From Rotaria sordida (lineage: Eukaryota; Rotifera; Eurotatoria; Philodinida; Philodinidae), in assembly GCA_905250125.1 (NCBI GenBank), contig CAJNOL010001383.1:1-64000 (forward strand): DNA of 64,000 nt, given 5' to 3'. Positions 15,601 to 25,475 of the stretch are shown here, in pieces. The position numbers were made by a program, and so were the translations under genes. The notes under the pieces were generated by a model. That model did not search any database and was not told where the DNA came from. It saw only the letters and a program-made list of their open reading frames with translations. The stretch's first letter is position 1. Each line of letters begins with the position of its first letter.

Positions 15601-18600
15601 TTATTGAGTATACAGAAAAAAAATAGAATTCTGACTTTCTCTTGTTTCCTCTCTCTCTCTCTCTCCCTCTCTCTCATCGTAATATTTCTCAATTAATGAA
15701 GAAGATACCTAGAAAATGAAACTAATGAGATTAAGACATTAGCATGACACAAGAAGGACGATTAAAAACAGGAAATAAGTTTGGCTTGCGTGCTTATTCG
15801 CTCTTTACTACTATTACAAAGAGAAGAAAACACAATACATATTCATGTAGCATGTATATAACTATGGAAAAGATCGCCAAACATCTAGAAAAATTTTACA
15901 ATGACGAAAATCCTCTTTTTTTTTACCAAAATAGATCCTCTCTTCAGGAAATCTGTCGTTATGAATCTCTTGATTTACCTATATTACTGAATAGAAACTA
16001 AACATGCATTTATTAAGCTCCTATCATAGAGTATAATCCAGAAAAAAACAATTCTAAAGAAAAAAATCTGATAATTTAAGCTTCGATGCATTACATAGTT
16101 ACTGTTCTACTTTTTAAAAAGCAAAAAAAAAGTTTATTAATGGATTATGAGAAATAATTTTTTCATCAATTTCTTTATTCAACTAGAAGATTTTGATAAA
16201 AAATATTATATTTATATATACATCGAACTCACAGAGAAGATTGAAAAAAATAATGTTGAAATGATGAATAAAATACCGTGTAGACAAATAATTGACATCA
16301 TTAGTTCAACAACGACAGAAGCATGCAAAAAATGTAAATTATTATTGTTGTCTGTTTTTTGCTAGTTATTTCTGCAAATGTATGATTATTATTTCATTTT
16401 AGTAGATTGTTGTTTACTGACTGAGTGTTCAAGGCATAATGGTAGTTTTACTTCTCTGACGAATATGACTGTAATCAGTATTATTAAACTTTTTGTCTTT
16501 CAAAATGTCTTACGTTTAGAAATAAAACTAGAAGCAGAGAGAATTACAGAAAATATAGACGTAAGAGAAGGTAGTATGCCAACTGCAAACGTTTTTACTA
16601 CTAGGTCATCTACTAAATTAAATATATAACATTATTTATGAATTAATCATTAGATAACAAGATTTTTTAATCTAAATTTCTCAGGAGAAAATAATCTTCA
16701 GAGACATTTTAACAAACTCATCTGTGAATGATTGAAAAGAAAGTATTGTTTTAGAAGTTCGAAGTATTCTTTTTAGGTTTCCTATTTACTTACGTGTTCG
16801 AATAAAGCTAGTTTAACAATTATATGAAATGTATACTTAAATTTTGTTTTTTGATGATCAGTATTGATGTTATTAATTTTGGATACATAAAACTTTCATC
16901 TCTCAATTTTTTTCACAAATAAAAGACGAAGACGATGAATAGATCACTAATGCACCATTCTAGAGATATAGATATTGATCAAAGATTCTGTAAAAAAAAT
17001 CATGTCTAAAGATGAACGTGCTCGAAATATGTAATCGATAATATTGTTCTGTCTATTATTACTAATTAATAATTATAGTAGTGACATGAAAGAAAAATGT
17101 TGAAGAAAAAAGATTGTCTGCACTTTCTCAAAAATTTTGGTGATAATTGAGAAAATAAAATGATTGTTGAATACACAATAGGCGTGTGATCATGTTTGTT
17201 TTTCTTTTGTAACTTTTCGATGTCTGCTAGACATGAATATTTCTTCACTATATATAGATATTATTTCTCTATAGTACAAAAACAGAGTAAAAGAAAAATT
17301 TAATTTAGAATACAATATTAAGAGCTCCTTGATACTGACGTGTTACGAAACAATCAAGCAAATGACAGCCATTATATGGTTGCGTGTATGTGAAGAAAAA
17401 GAAACTCTCAAGATTTTTTTGTGATAATAAACATGAGTGACTAACAAAAATTCTTCAATAAAGATCATATGCATAATAAATATGTAATATAGAATATATA
17501 CTTTAGTCTACAATTATTTCTTCGAGAAAATTAGAAAAGATGAAATTATTGAAGTCGTTAAGAGGAGTGTGACTGATATAAAAAAAAAGGAAGACAGAAG
17601 GAAATAAATTGATGAATTTTTTTTGTAATTTTCAATATTATTAAGATCTTTTGATAATTATTTATCTGAATGTAATACGCAGCAGTTACTAGCATGTCAT
17701 GCCGCAGTCTCCCACGTTTTCTGTTTGTTTTTCCAACTAGCTAGAAAAAACTACATTCTACATGAAACGAGTGAGAATATGCAAATTAAGCCAATATTAT
17801 TTGCGAAAGGTTGTGTGACAATGTGTTAATTTGATTCCATCGTACTTTATATGCATCAGAATCATATTTCTTTTTAATTGTTGACTACAGACATAAAGAA
17901 AATATGTATAAACATATATATGGAAAAAATATTAAAGAAAAGCGAAAAAAACGAGCGAATAACCAATCATTATATACCATCCTCTACAACATACTCAATC
18001 AAAATAAATTGTAAACAACTGTTATTCTACTTTATGTTCTTTTCAATTAATAGAATGATCTTTAATTTCAATAGAAAAACACAAATGTATTTCATTTATA
18101 TATATATATTTTTTTTTGCTTTCTAGCTTGAAACACAAATACCACCTACTGTTGAACGATCGTCTCAACATTGGGTATGGCTTATCGGCCTTAGTATTAC
18201 AGCTGGAGTTATTCTTTTAATCATACTTGTTGGTGTTCTCTGGTGTGTAAGTATCATTCAATAGATTTGTAAAAAAAAAATAATTGAATAACTAATTACC
18301 TTCTATTGTTTTTGTCAATATTATTGACATAATTCTGAATTTTGACTATATTCTTCTGTCATGTATAAATGTATGTACGTATGCAATAATAATAGTTCGT
18401 AACAAAGAATTTTGTACCAAAATATATTCACTTACAGCAGTACCAACAGTTGCCATCAAGATACTGTTTGGTTCTGTAATCATTAATCTCTCATAGCTCT
18501 GTATTCTGTCATAATTAGTTTCTATGTTTCGTATACTTTCTTGTACAAGCTCTGCAGATAAAAAACGACATTTTTTTGATAATAATAATAGTCTTAGAAG

Positions 18601-19418
18601 AAAAAAAAGGTTTTGCTAGAAAAAATAAATCATAATCGATTGCCTGTTCTAGACAGAGTTATGAACTCTATGGAATTGAACATAAAATTTTGCTAATATA
18701 ATATTTGCACATTCAATGAGTATTCCTATACTATGTGAACTATTTCTCTTAACAGAACCAAGAGATTTGTCAGACGAAGTTTTAATTAAGAGTAATGACA
18801 ATCTAGAAATTGGCTTTTTCTTTTGAATAGTTGAAGTTATTACAATTATTTACGTCCTGATGCATCGATTCAATGTTAATGTTGAGGGAATGTTTTAGCT
18901 TACTATATAACCTTAAAAAAAAACGAATGTCTATCTCGAGTGTTTTGAATACTATAGAGTATTCTTAATGTGATGAATAACAAGTGTAAATAGCAAAAAA
19001 AAGAAAATCATGATCTTTTTTTTTCATTTTTTTGTTATATGTTAGTTTTTATGTAGATGACAGAAACCATTAGATGTCATTGGAATTATTAGAAGCTCTA
19101 GAATGTCACAAAAAAAAACAGAAACATGCTTAAATTAATTATATCATTTTATTTTAGTGTGGTTTCTTTAAACGAAATCGCCCACAATATCCAATACCAA
19201 CTCAAGATGATTCTCCAACTCATGAAGATCATTATCATTTGTCATCGTCGAAACAATTTGGAAGACATCCTTTACACGGTGATAATGATGAAATATCAAG
19301 TGATGATATTGATGATAATGAAATGATGATACAAAATCCGGTCGATAGCTTACCAATCATGGTACCACAACATTCATCTCATTTTATTCAACAACAAAGA
19401 ACTCAATTTCTCTATTAA
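3655..19418 (+). CDS. Integrin alpha chain, 27 exons, 1105 aa
   Basis: Single-pass cell-surface adhesion receptor subunit that pairs with an integrin beta chain. Exons: 3655-3806, 3864-3985, 4040-4131, 4213-4360, 4414-4524, 4588-4737, 4797-4841, 4908-5064, 5128-5230, 5283-5385, 5440-5537, 6169-6247, 6307-6352, 6407-6496, 6553-6608, 6672-6814, 7943-8065, 8129-8196, 8250-8397, 8456-8539, 8596-8678, 10386-10463, 10531-10813, 10878-11135, 11209-11325, 18127-18246, 19158-19418 (3318 nt, in phase throughout). Visible: signal peptide (1-17); FG-GAP propeller with VGAP motifs and Ca-binding loops DINNDG (~321), DIDNDG (~387) and DYDKNG (~446); the ARPV motif after the propeller; thigh/calf cysteines (DCGSDDIC, QLGNP); a TM helix at about 995-1019; then GFFKR (1021-1025), the alpha-subunit hallmark. 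No inserted I domain. The cytoplasmic tail is long (about 80 aa after GFFKR) and acidic. Codon 3604 is also in frame, but 3655 gives the signal peptide. Ligand class cannot be told. Confidence 0.96.
5660..6040. repeat. Foldback element, family A copy 1, in integrin intron 11
   Basis: The 631-nt intron 5538-6168 contains inverted arms, about 5667-5760 against 5860-5965. They share CTGATTTTCG and TTGCAT blocks and end near GGGCATGAACTCTTTT (6025-6040). The same blocks in the same order occur at 29154-29577. No open frame, so probably a non-autonomous MITE. Boundaries are approximate. Confidence 0.75.
6847..7890. repeat. Long foldback element in integrin intron 16
   Basis: Almost the whole 1128-nt intron 6815-7942 is one imperfect palindrome of about 1.04 kb. 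The left end (GAGGGTACTTCCTC, then a GTGTCTGAATATT block near 6914) is mirrored at the right end (AATATTCAGACACTT near 7811, then ATCTTCCCTC at 7881-7890), and the arms pair inward to a centre near 7350-7400. No coding capacity. It reads as a MITE or foldback transposon inserted in an originally short intron. Confidence 0.85.
8988..9285. repeat. Small foldback, diverged family A copy, in integrin intron 21
   Basis: Arms at 9036-9068 and 9189-9221 are near-perfect reverse complements (AATGATTCGTAGAATATC... against ...GATATGTTACGAATCATT). Weaker pairing extends outward. The outer right part carries a TTGCAT-ATAGA-ACGTCT block like the family at 5660 and 29154. The rest of the 1707-nt intron 8679-10385 shows no gene. 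Confidence 0.7.
11450..15438 (-). CDS. Histamine H3/H4-like aminergic GPCR, nested in integrin intron 25
   Basis: Seven-TM amine receptor, 406 aa, three exons on the minus strand: 15438-15059, 14674-14436, 12051-11450 (1221 nt; both joins restore expected family residues, CIPLY and YGPAI). Visible: N-terminal tail with NxS/T sites; TM1 GNLLVI; TM2 NLSIADLL (D2.50); Cys before TM3; TM3 LWLVFDY with the amine-binding Asp 3.32; DRY as SYDRY; TM5 with Glu in VEFFAP, equal to Glu 5.46 of vertebrate H3/H4 receptors; TM6 CWCPY; TM7 NSTINPLLY (NPxxY). The third intracellular loop is short (about 65 aa). W-LG...CKLWLV and the TM5 Glu fit H3/H4 better than muscarinic receptors, but the ligand is an inference. 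It lies wholly within an intron of the integrin gene in antisense orientation. Its second intron (2384 nt) carries a 1.08 kb foldback element. Confidence 0.93.
12240..13318. repeat. Long foldback element in GPCR intron 2
   Basis: A roughly 1.08 kb near-perfect palindrome. Left end ACGAGAGAACCTTCTCAGG mirrors the right end CCTGGGAAGGTTTCCTCGT. Internally, arms pair block by block, for example GCCAGGCTATTAATAAGGCC near 12421 with its mirror near 13120, and CCAAGGATCACCATTACCG near 12548 with its mirror near 12993. The centre is near 12780. No coding capacity. It sits in an intron within an intron and shares terminal motifs with the element at 26824-27294. Confidence 0.9.
15439..18126. other. 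Rest of integrin intron 25 upstream of the nested receptor
   Basis: No coding exon is supported here; open frames are short and low-complexity. The nested receptor's promoter should lie in the part near 15440-15700, which includes a CT-rich tract at about 15648-15675. The intron ends at the acceptor before 18127. Confidence 0.5.
15645..15676. repeat. CT-rich microsatellite
   Basis: A CT dinucleotide tract with one CCC interruption lies about 210 bp upstream of the nested receptor's start codon. It would be a GA tract on the receptor's sense strand. Confidence 0.85.
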
Positions 19419-20068
19419 AGAGAACCATAAAAACTAATCTCCTTTTTTTAATCTAAATTTAGATATATATATATATACATATAGTTCTGTCTAAGTCGTT
19501 GTTCTTTGTTTTTTTTTATCTATTTTTTGATGTGAGAATAATGATAATAAACAAAATTGGTATTGATTCTCTCTACTATGTTTATGTCTCGATATAATGC
19601 AATCATCTCTTCTCTGTTAATCGTGTACATATGCTTGCTTGAAGTTATTGAAGAGAAAATTGAGATGTATGTGATCGAGGCGACAACAAAAAACATTTGA
19701 GCTGCCGCTTTTTCAACAGCAACCCAGTATGTATGTGTCAATATGTTTGGTTGTCACGGACTTCTGAAATGAAATGTTACTGATGTTTGGTCTTTAAGCA
19801 ATCAAAGAAGTGTGGCCGTTGCATCTCTTCGAGCAAAAGAAAAAAAAGGTGTAAAAAATGTCGCGTGCAAAAAAAAAAGAAACGAAGAAAAAAGAGCTTA
19901 AGAGAAATGGAAAAAGAATAGAAATCAATGATGGTTATTGATTCTCTGACATCAATTTTGTAGAAGAGAACGTTTTCTTTGTTTAACCATTACATACATA
20001 AGTATTAAAAAAACCTACATTTTTTCACATGGAAAATATTTAAAAAAATATTGAAATTAGACAATATA
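19419..20068. other. Intergenic spacer between integrin and tektin-like gene
   Basis: Contains the integrin 3' UTR; an AATAAA-like signal lies near 19544. No further gene. An AG (20059-20060) eight bases before the tektin-like ATG could be a 5' UTR splice acceptor. Confidence 0.5.
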
Positions 20069-22042
20069 ATGAACCCATCACGACCAAGTACATCATGTCA
20101 AATGCAAAGACCATCATTAACGGATAATGATGATCGTATTAACAACAACAATAATAATAATACAAACGGAAAACATTTATTATCAAGAAGTCTTACATTT
20201 GATAATGAACAAAGAAAACAACAACAACAACAACAACAACAACGAATAATAAGACCAAGTCGACCATCGCCACCTATGAGTGAGCAATCACCACAACGTT
20301 TAGGTCGTAGTTTACTTAGTAATGATAATTGGCGACAAGAAACAATGGTTGATGTTCGTCTTAACGCTAAAGCTATCGAACAAAGCGATCAAAATATTCT
20401 CTTTGGTAAAGGTAAGAATTAATTTAAAAGAAAAAATTCAATACCAAAGAGAGAAAAATAAAATATAAACTTTAATTGAGGTATCGATCCTTTACCACAT
20501 GTACGTGAAATGCTTAATGAATTGAGTAATACTGAAGCCTTTCTTTATGCACGACAATGTCGTGTTGTTGTGGCTAAATTACGTTTATGTTGGAGTGATG
20601 TTAATGAAGAAATTAAATCATTATTAAAACATAAAGAATATACAGAAGCAGCTATTGAACATATTCGTAAAGATTTAATTATCAATCAAGAAAGTGTTAA
20701 AATAAGAAAAAAACCAAAACGAGAAGCGGTATTCTGGTGTTTCTTTGTTATTTTTTTAAGTAATATTTTGGTTTGTATCAATAGGAATCTGATGGTGTTG
20801 ATGATATACTTGCTGCAGAAAAATATCATTTAATAAATATAAAAAATATTTTAGAACTTAATTGTAAAAATATTGTTGATCAAATGCAGGTATAATAATT
20901 CTTTTAATTAAAAATAAATTATAAAATATTTAGAAACTTGATGATATTCGTCAACGTGTTACTAAAATTGGTAAAGAACGTTCAGTAGTTACGGAACTTA
21001 TATGTCAATGTTTAACAAGTGCATCGCGAACATTTGAATTGGCTCGTTTTGAAAAGTAAATTGCGTATAATCATAAAAGAAAAATATTTATTTTATTTAA
21101 TATTATTGATTTAGATTAGATAATTTTCAATCACGTCGAACACCAAAGACAGCACCACTAGCTAGACCATTATCAGCACTTGGTTTTCGTCTACCACGTA
21201 CAGCACGAAATAATCCGATATCATCAATAATAACATCATCTAATTCAAATTTAAATAATACAAATATTACGGCTGAATCAACCTTACTTGATGAAAATGG
21301 TTTACCACTTGTTGGTCATCTACTTGCTTTTACACCTGATGTTATACAAGCATTTCAAGATGCAGCAAAATTAATTGAAGAATCACGTGAAATTAAAAAA
21401 CAAGCTATGAATCTAATTAAAGATGCATTTAATGATGCTAAAGCTTACTCATTAACCGTTAATCAAAGTATTGCTCAGAAACTTGCCGATATTATTACAT
21501 TAGCAGTAAGAAAATAAAATTTGTTGTTATTATTGTTTTTCAAACATATATATATATATATTGATATTTTAATAGCAACATTTAACAATATCACTCAGTG
21601 AAAATTCTCTTGCTCAACATCGAGCACAACGTTGGTTTGATTTAACCATGAGTGCTCAACAATTTAATGCAGGTCCACTTAGTTCATCTAGTTTTAAAAT
21701 AGCTGAACGTCTTGATCGTCCTATTATGCGAACATTCCAACGACATCCAGGTAATCAAGTACCTGAAGCTCAAATTACTGCTAAAGTAAATTAAAATTTT
21801 TTTTGTTCTTTCATTTGTTCATTGAATTTTTTTTGCTTTTATCACTTCAGGCAACTAGTGATCTTCAACAATCGGCTGAAGAAACAAGAAAACAATTAAA
21901 AGCATTAAAAATTGTTGGTCAACGATTACAGGCTAATTTAATTGATAAAGAATTAGCATTAGATGTTGATGCACATCTTCTTCGTCGTCGACGAGAACGA
22001 TCTAATCATAAATGGGGCGTTAATAAATATGTACACGTTTGA
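20069..22042 (+). CDS. Tektin-like coiled-coil protein (CCDC105/TEKTL1-like)
   Basis: Probable filament protein of ciliary or flagellar doublet microtubules; 536 aa from seven exons: 20069-20411, 20481-20728, 20785-20889, 20934-21055, 21115-21505, 21576-21785, 21851-22042 (1611 nt, phases consistent). The N-terminal ~115 residues are low complexity, with an Asn run, a Gln run and Ser/Pro/Arg-rich text, likely disordered. The rest is almost entirely helical coiled coil with tektin-like spacing of Arg, Cys and Leu (LYARQCRVVVAKLR, ELICQCL, and a C-terminal IDKELALDVDAHLLRRRRE). The full tektin signature nonapeptide was not seen, which favours the CCDC105-type relatives over tektins 1-5. The start is the first ATG; an upstream in-frame TTG is not credible. 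Alternative: another axonemal coiled-coil protein. Confidence 0.85.
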
Positions 22043-22278
22043 TAAAAAAGAAATCAGTTTTTTTTCTTCTTCTTCTTCTCTTTCAAGTCCTTTTCCACCA
22101 CCGTCTGTTTTATTATACTATATTAAAATATTTTTTTTTTCTTTTCTTCGTCACTTCTATTTGTCTTCTTAAAGACAACTAGTTGACTACTACAACTACT
22201 CCGAACAAATAAAACAGCACAAATATTTAGATAAAATATACGAAAAAAAAATCAAAATTTTTCTTTTTTTTTCTTAAT

Positions 22279-23968
22279 TTAATTTTCAGTATGTAATAAT
22301 GATGAATGATCATTGCCGTTAATTAATTGTGAATGTACAGACATTAGACCTTTAAAATATCGAACAGTTTTTACTTTTAATTCCATTGTAGCATCTTCAT
22401 CACAAACACATAAAAATCTTGAATGATTTTGAAATGCTGATACTGTCCACATATGATTAACACCTTCTTCAATAGCCATATGAAGTGCATAGGCTTTCGA
22501 TGTACCAGATATTAATATTAATACCTTAAAAGAAAAAAATTTACCGACATGTAGTCATAGAAATTTAAAAGTATACAAAACAAATGTGATCTATTAACGT
22601 TATTTAACACGTAGAAAAGAAAAAAAAAGATTTTTTTTCGGTTCTTTTTTTTGGTCAATTACTCAATGAAGAATAGAATAGTAACGGGTGATCGAAAAGT
22701 AATTAGACAAGAAGGAACTTAGAAATTTTATTCGAAAGTAGTGAAATAATGTTTGAAAAGGTTAAAAAGTTAGTTTGAACGAGATATTTTTCTGCAAATT
22801 TTTGTATTCTTGCTATTGCGATTCGGAACCAAAATTTGGGGATCTTTATTTATATATTAGCTTGTAGATCAAAATCTCCTCTATAAAACACACTATTTGA
22901 GGTTCTTTTTCATCTTTCGACAAGGTGCCTAAATTTTTATTTTTCGTAAATGTTCATTTTTGAAAAATCAACAACCGTTTTACGTTGAAAGGACCTCTTG
23001 AAAAAATGTTTGGGTAAGACTGAAACAAAATTTCTAAGTCCATATTCAAAAACAATACAAAATTTTGTTTCTAACCCAATATTTTCAAATTTCTGCCGAT
23101 TCTTTAATAAAGGCAAAAAAAAAATGATTGAACATTTTCTCTAATAGCTTTTCAATGACTCGTTGTGACTTTCTTCTTCAGAAATAAATCTATAACTTAC
23201 TTCTCGTGCATCCATTACTGTTCCAACACCAACAGTTAATGCTGATGTTGGTACTTTTGTTATATCATTATCAAAGAAACGTGCATTAGCTATGATTGTA
23301 TCTTGTGCTAAAGTTTTTACTCGAGTACGAGACACTAAACTAGATCCTAAATATTACGAAGAAAAAGACAGAATTTAATTATTTTTTTATAAAAAAGTTT
23401 TAAACCTGGTTCATTGAAAGCAATATGACCATCAGGTCCAATGCCACCGACAAATAATTCAATACCACCAGATTCTTTTATAGCTCGTTCAAATTCATTA
23501 CATTCATGAACAAGGTCCGTAGCATTTCCATCAAGAATATGAACATTATTTGGTTCAATATCAATATGTTTAAAAAAATTATTCCACATATATGAATGAT
23601 AACTTTCAGGATGATCCTATTATATAAGAGAAAAAAAGAAATTGATTTTTCAACTTTTTTCCTTCATACTCGTGGTAATCCAACATATTCATCCATATTA
23701 AAAGTAATAACATATTTAAATGATAATTCTTTAGTTTTGACAAATTTAACTAATTTTTTATATATACCTAATGGTGTACTACCTGAAAATAAACAGATTC
23801 AAAACGAAAAAAAAAATAGAAAGCTAAAAATAGTTGAAATATACCTGTTGGTAAACCAAGTACAAAGTAATGATTAGGACCTGGTTTAAAATCAATTATT
23901 CGTTTTTTTATATACCGAGCGGACCACTCAGTCATTTCATCATAATCTTTAGTAATTACTAAACGCAT
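22279..23968 (-). CDS. GNPDA1: Glucosamine-6-phosphate deaminase (isomerase)
   Basis: Cytosolic enzyme converting glucosamine 6-phosphate to fructose 6-phosphate and ammonia. Five exons on the minus strand: 23968-23845, 23782-23670, 23616-23406, 23346-23201, 22524-22279 (840 nt, 279 aa, usual length for the family). Key residues fall at the same numbers as in E. coli NagB: Asp72 in FNMDEY, and Asp141, His143 and Glu148 in [12 protein letters not shown]. The N-terminal phosphate-binding GLPTGSTP is split by intron 1, and SGTSKAYA follows in the last exon. The paralogue (GNPDA1 or GNPDA2) cannot be decided. A T-rich AG abuts the ATG directly, suggesting a 5' UTR intron or a trans-splice acceptor. 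The gene is head-to-head with CPT2. Intron 4 (22525-23200) is 676 nt with repeat-like text; the others are 39-69 nt. Confidence 0.97.
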
Positions 23969-23978
23969 CTAAAATAAT
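23969..23978 (-). other. Candidate splice acceptor abutting the GNPDA start codon
   Basis: On the minus strand ATTATTTTAG is followed immediately by the ATG at 23968. This is the same acceptor style as the internal introns, so the mature 5' end is probably joined here, either by a cis-spliced leader exon or by trans-splicing. Confidence 0.4.
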
Positions 23979-25464
23979 TCGTCAAATAAATATGAAGAAT
24001 ATCAAAATGTTTGCATACATTAGTCTTTAGTTTTGTTCATAAAAAGTAAAATCAGCGAGAAAACTTTTTTTTTTGTATAAAAATAAAGAGAAAATGTCTA
24101 TCACTAAGTAATAAAACTTGATCATGATATGATGACGTTGAATTGAAGGTCATATATTAATGCATGGAAGAATACAATAAACACAATTATAACATCTATA
24201 TTGTTAGTTTCGTACAAAGAGCCAACAGCTGGCGGTATATCATTTTATTAAAAATTAAAGTTATCGATTTAAGCGACATCATTCGATTCATAAGAATAAA
24301 CAGATCAGTAGCAAATCAGGTTGAAGAGAAAAATTCAATGACTCATACGAGGTTTTATATGGGGAAACAAAACGTAAGTGTACAGAATCATATAGATATT
24401 AAGTATGATAATAGATAGAAAACGACCTTCACGTTTTTTATTTTTATCTTGTATCATTAACTATTCGCGAGCTATAGTTATTGTTCACTTTTTTTTTTAT
24501 AGCTAAACTTGACTGAGTTAAAAATTTTAAAAAGTAAAATCATCATCCTTCACATAAGTTGTAGAACTTTGAACTATCAGTGGAAAGATTTATGGATATA
24601 CGAGCAAAAAAAAAAGGAATACCACCGCCATCCTTTTATAGAATTTTGTCTTTTTTATTTGAAACAATCTGTGTAAGATCATTTCTATTAAGCTCTCCCC
24701 GATTCCCTAAAAAAAAACCTCCGATTTTGTCAGAAAAATTGAAATTGAGATAAATGCACAGAAAAATAGTCCAACGTCTAATCTTTCATAAACGACATGA
24801 CATTTTTATTCGACACATTGTTTTTTGCCAAAATTTTTCATGATTTCTGCCACCTTCTGCTTTAGTCAATTGCTTCTTGTTTTGTTTGATAGAAAAATGT
24901 GAAGATGCAGTACCTGTTTTTTGCATGCAGCTTTATTACTATTATGTAAAAAAAAGTACTTATATCAATAGAGGACTATTTTTTGAAAGCTTTCCGAGGT
25001 AATGAACTTATTATTATTTTTCTTCGCATAAAAAGTAGTTATTAAAAAAAAGACAACATAGCAATTTGATATGCGCTTTTAAATAAAAAAATTAAATTTG
25101 TAGAATGAAGGACCTACAGAAAGTTTTGAATTGCCGAAAGAGCTATTTTTGACCCTTATTTATTGAATATCGTTCAAAAACGTCATGATACAGGACTGAA
25201 AATTTCATGTGATTTGAATCCACTTACTCCAAGATCTATTTTTGAGAAGAGCAATCTTAATAATAGTAATATAAACATGGTCGATACATATACCAAAAAT
25301 GAACTTTTGGATTTTTAACACTATTGTGTGGATATTTTACTTAAAAATAAAAACAATAAACATTGAAAACCATTAAGAATCTATTTAGCTTTTCATCGAA
25401 GTAATACTACGAAGTAATAAAGCCCTATTTAAAAAGAAAACATCTATTTTTGTTTTGTTGTAAT

Positions 25465-25475
25465 TTAACTTTTAG
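25465..25475 (+). other. Candidate splice acceptor abutting the CPT2 start codon
   Basis: TTTAACTTTTAG is followed immediately by ATG at 25476. A T-rich acceptor directly on the start codon implies a 5' UTR intron or spliced-leader addition. Confidence 0.4.

Larger units (their letters stand above)
23969..25475. other. Divergent intergenic region between GNPDA and CPT2
   Basis: About 1.5 kb separates the two divergent start codons and should contain both promoters. No gene or clear repeat is supported. Each end carries a T-rich AG exactly at the start codon (TTTTAG then ATG on the appropriate strand). Confidence 0.55.

Noticed and set aside
17878..18126. Frame before integrin exon 26 as extra coding sequence
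   Set aside because: It leads into the T-rich acceptor tract at 18105-18126 and has no integrin-like content; the 11325 to 18127 join is in phase.
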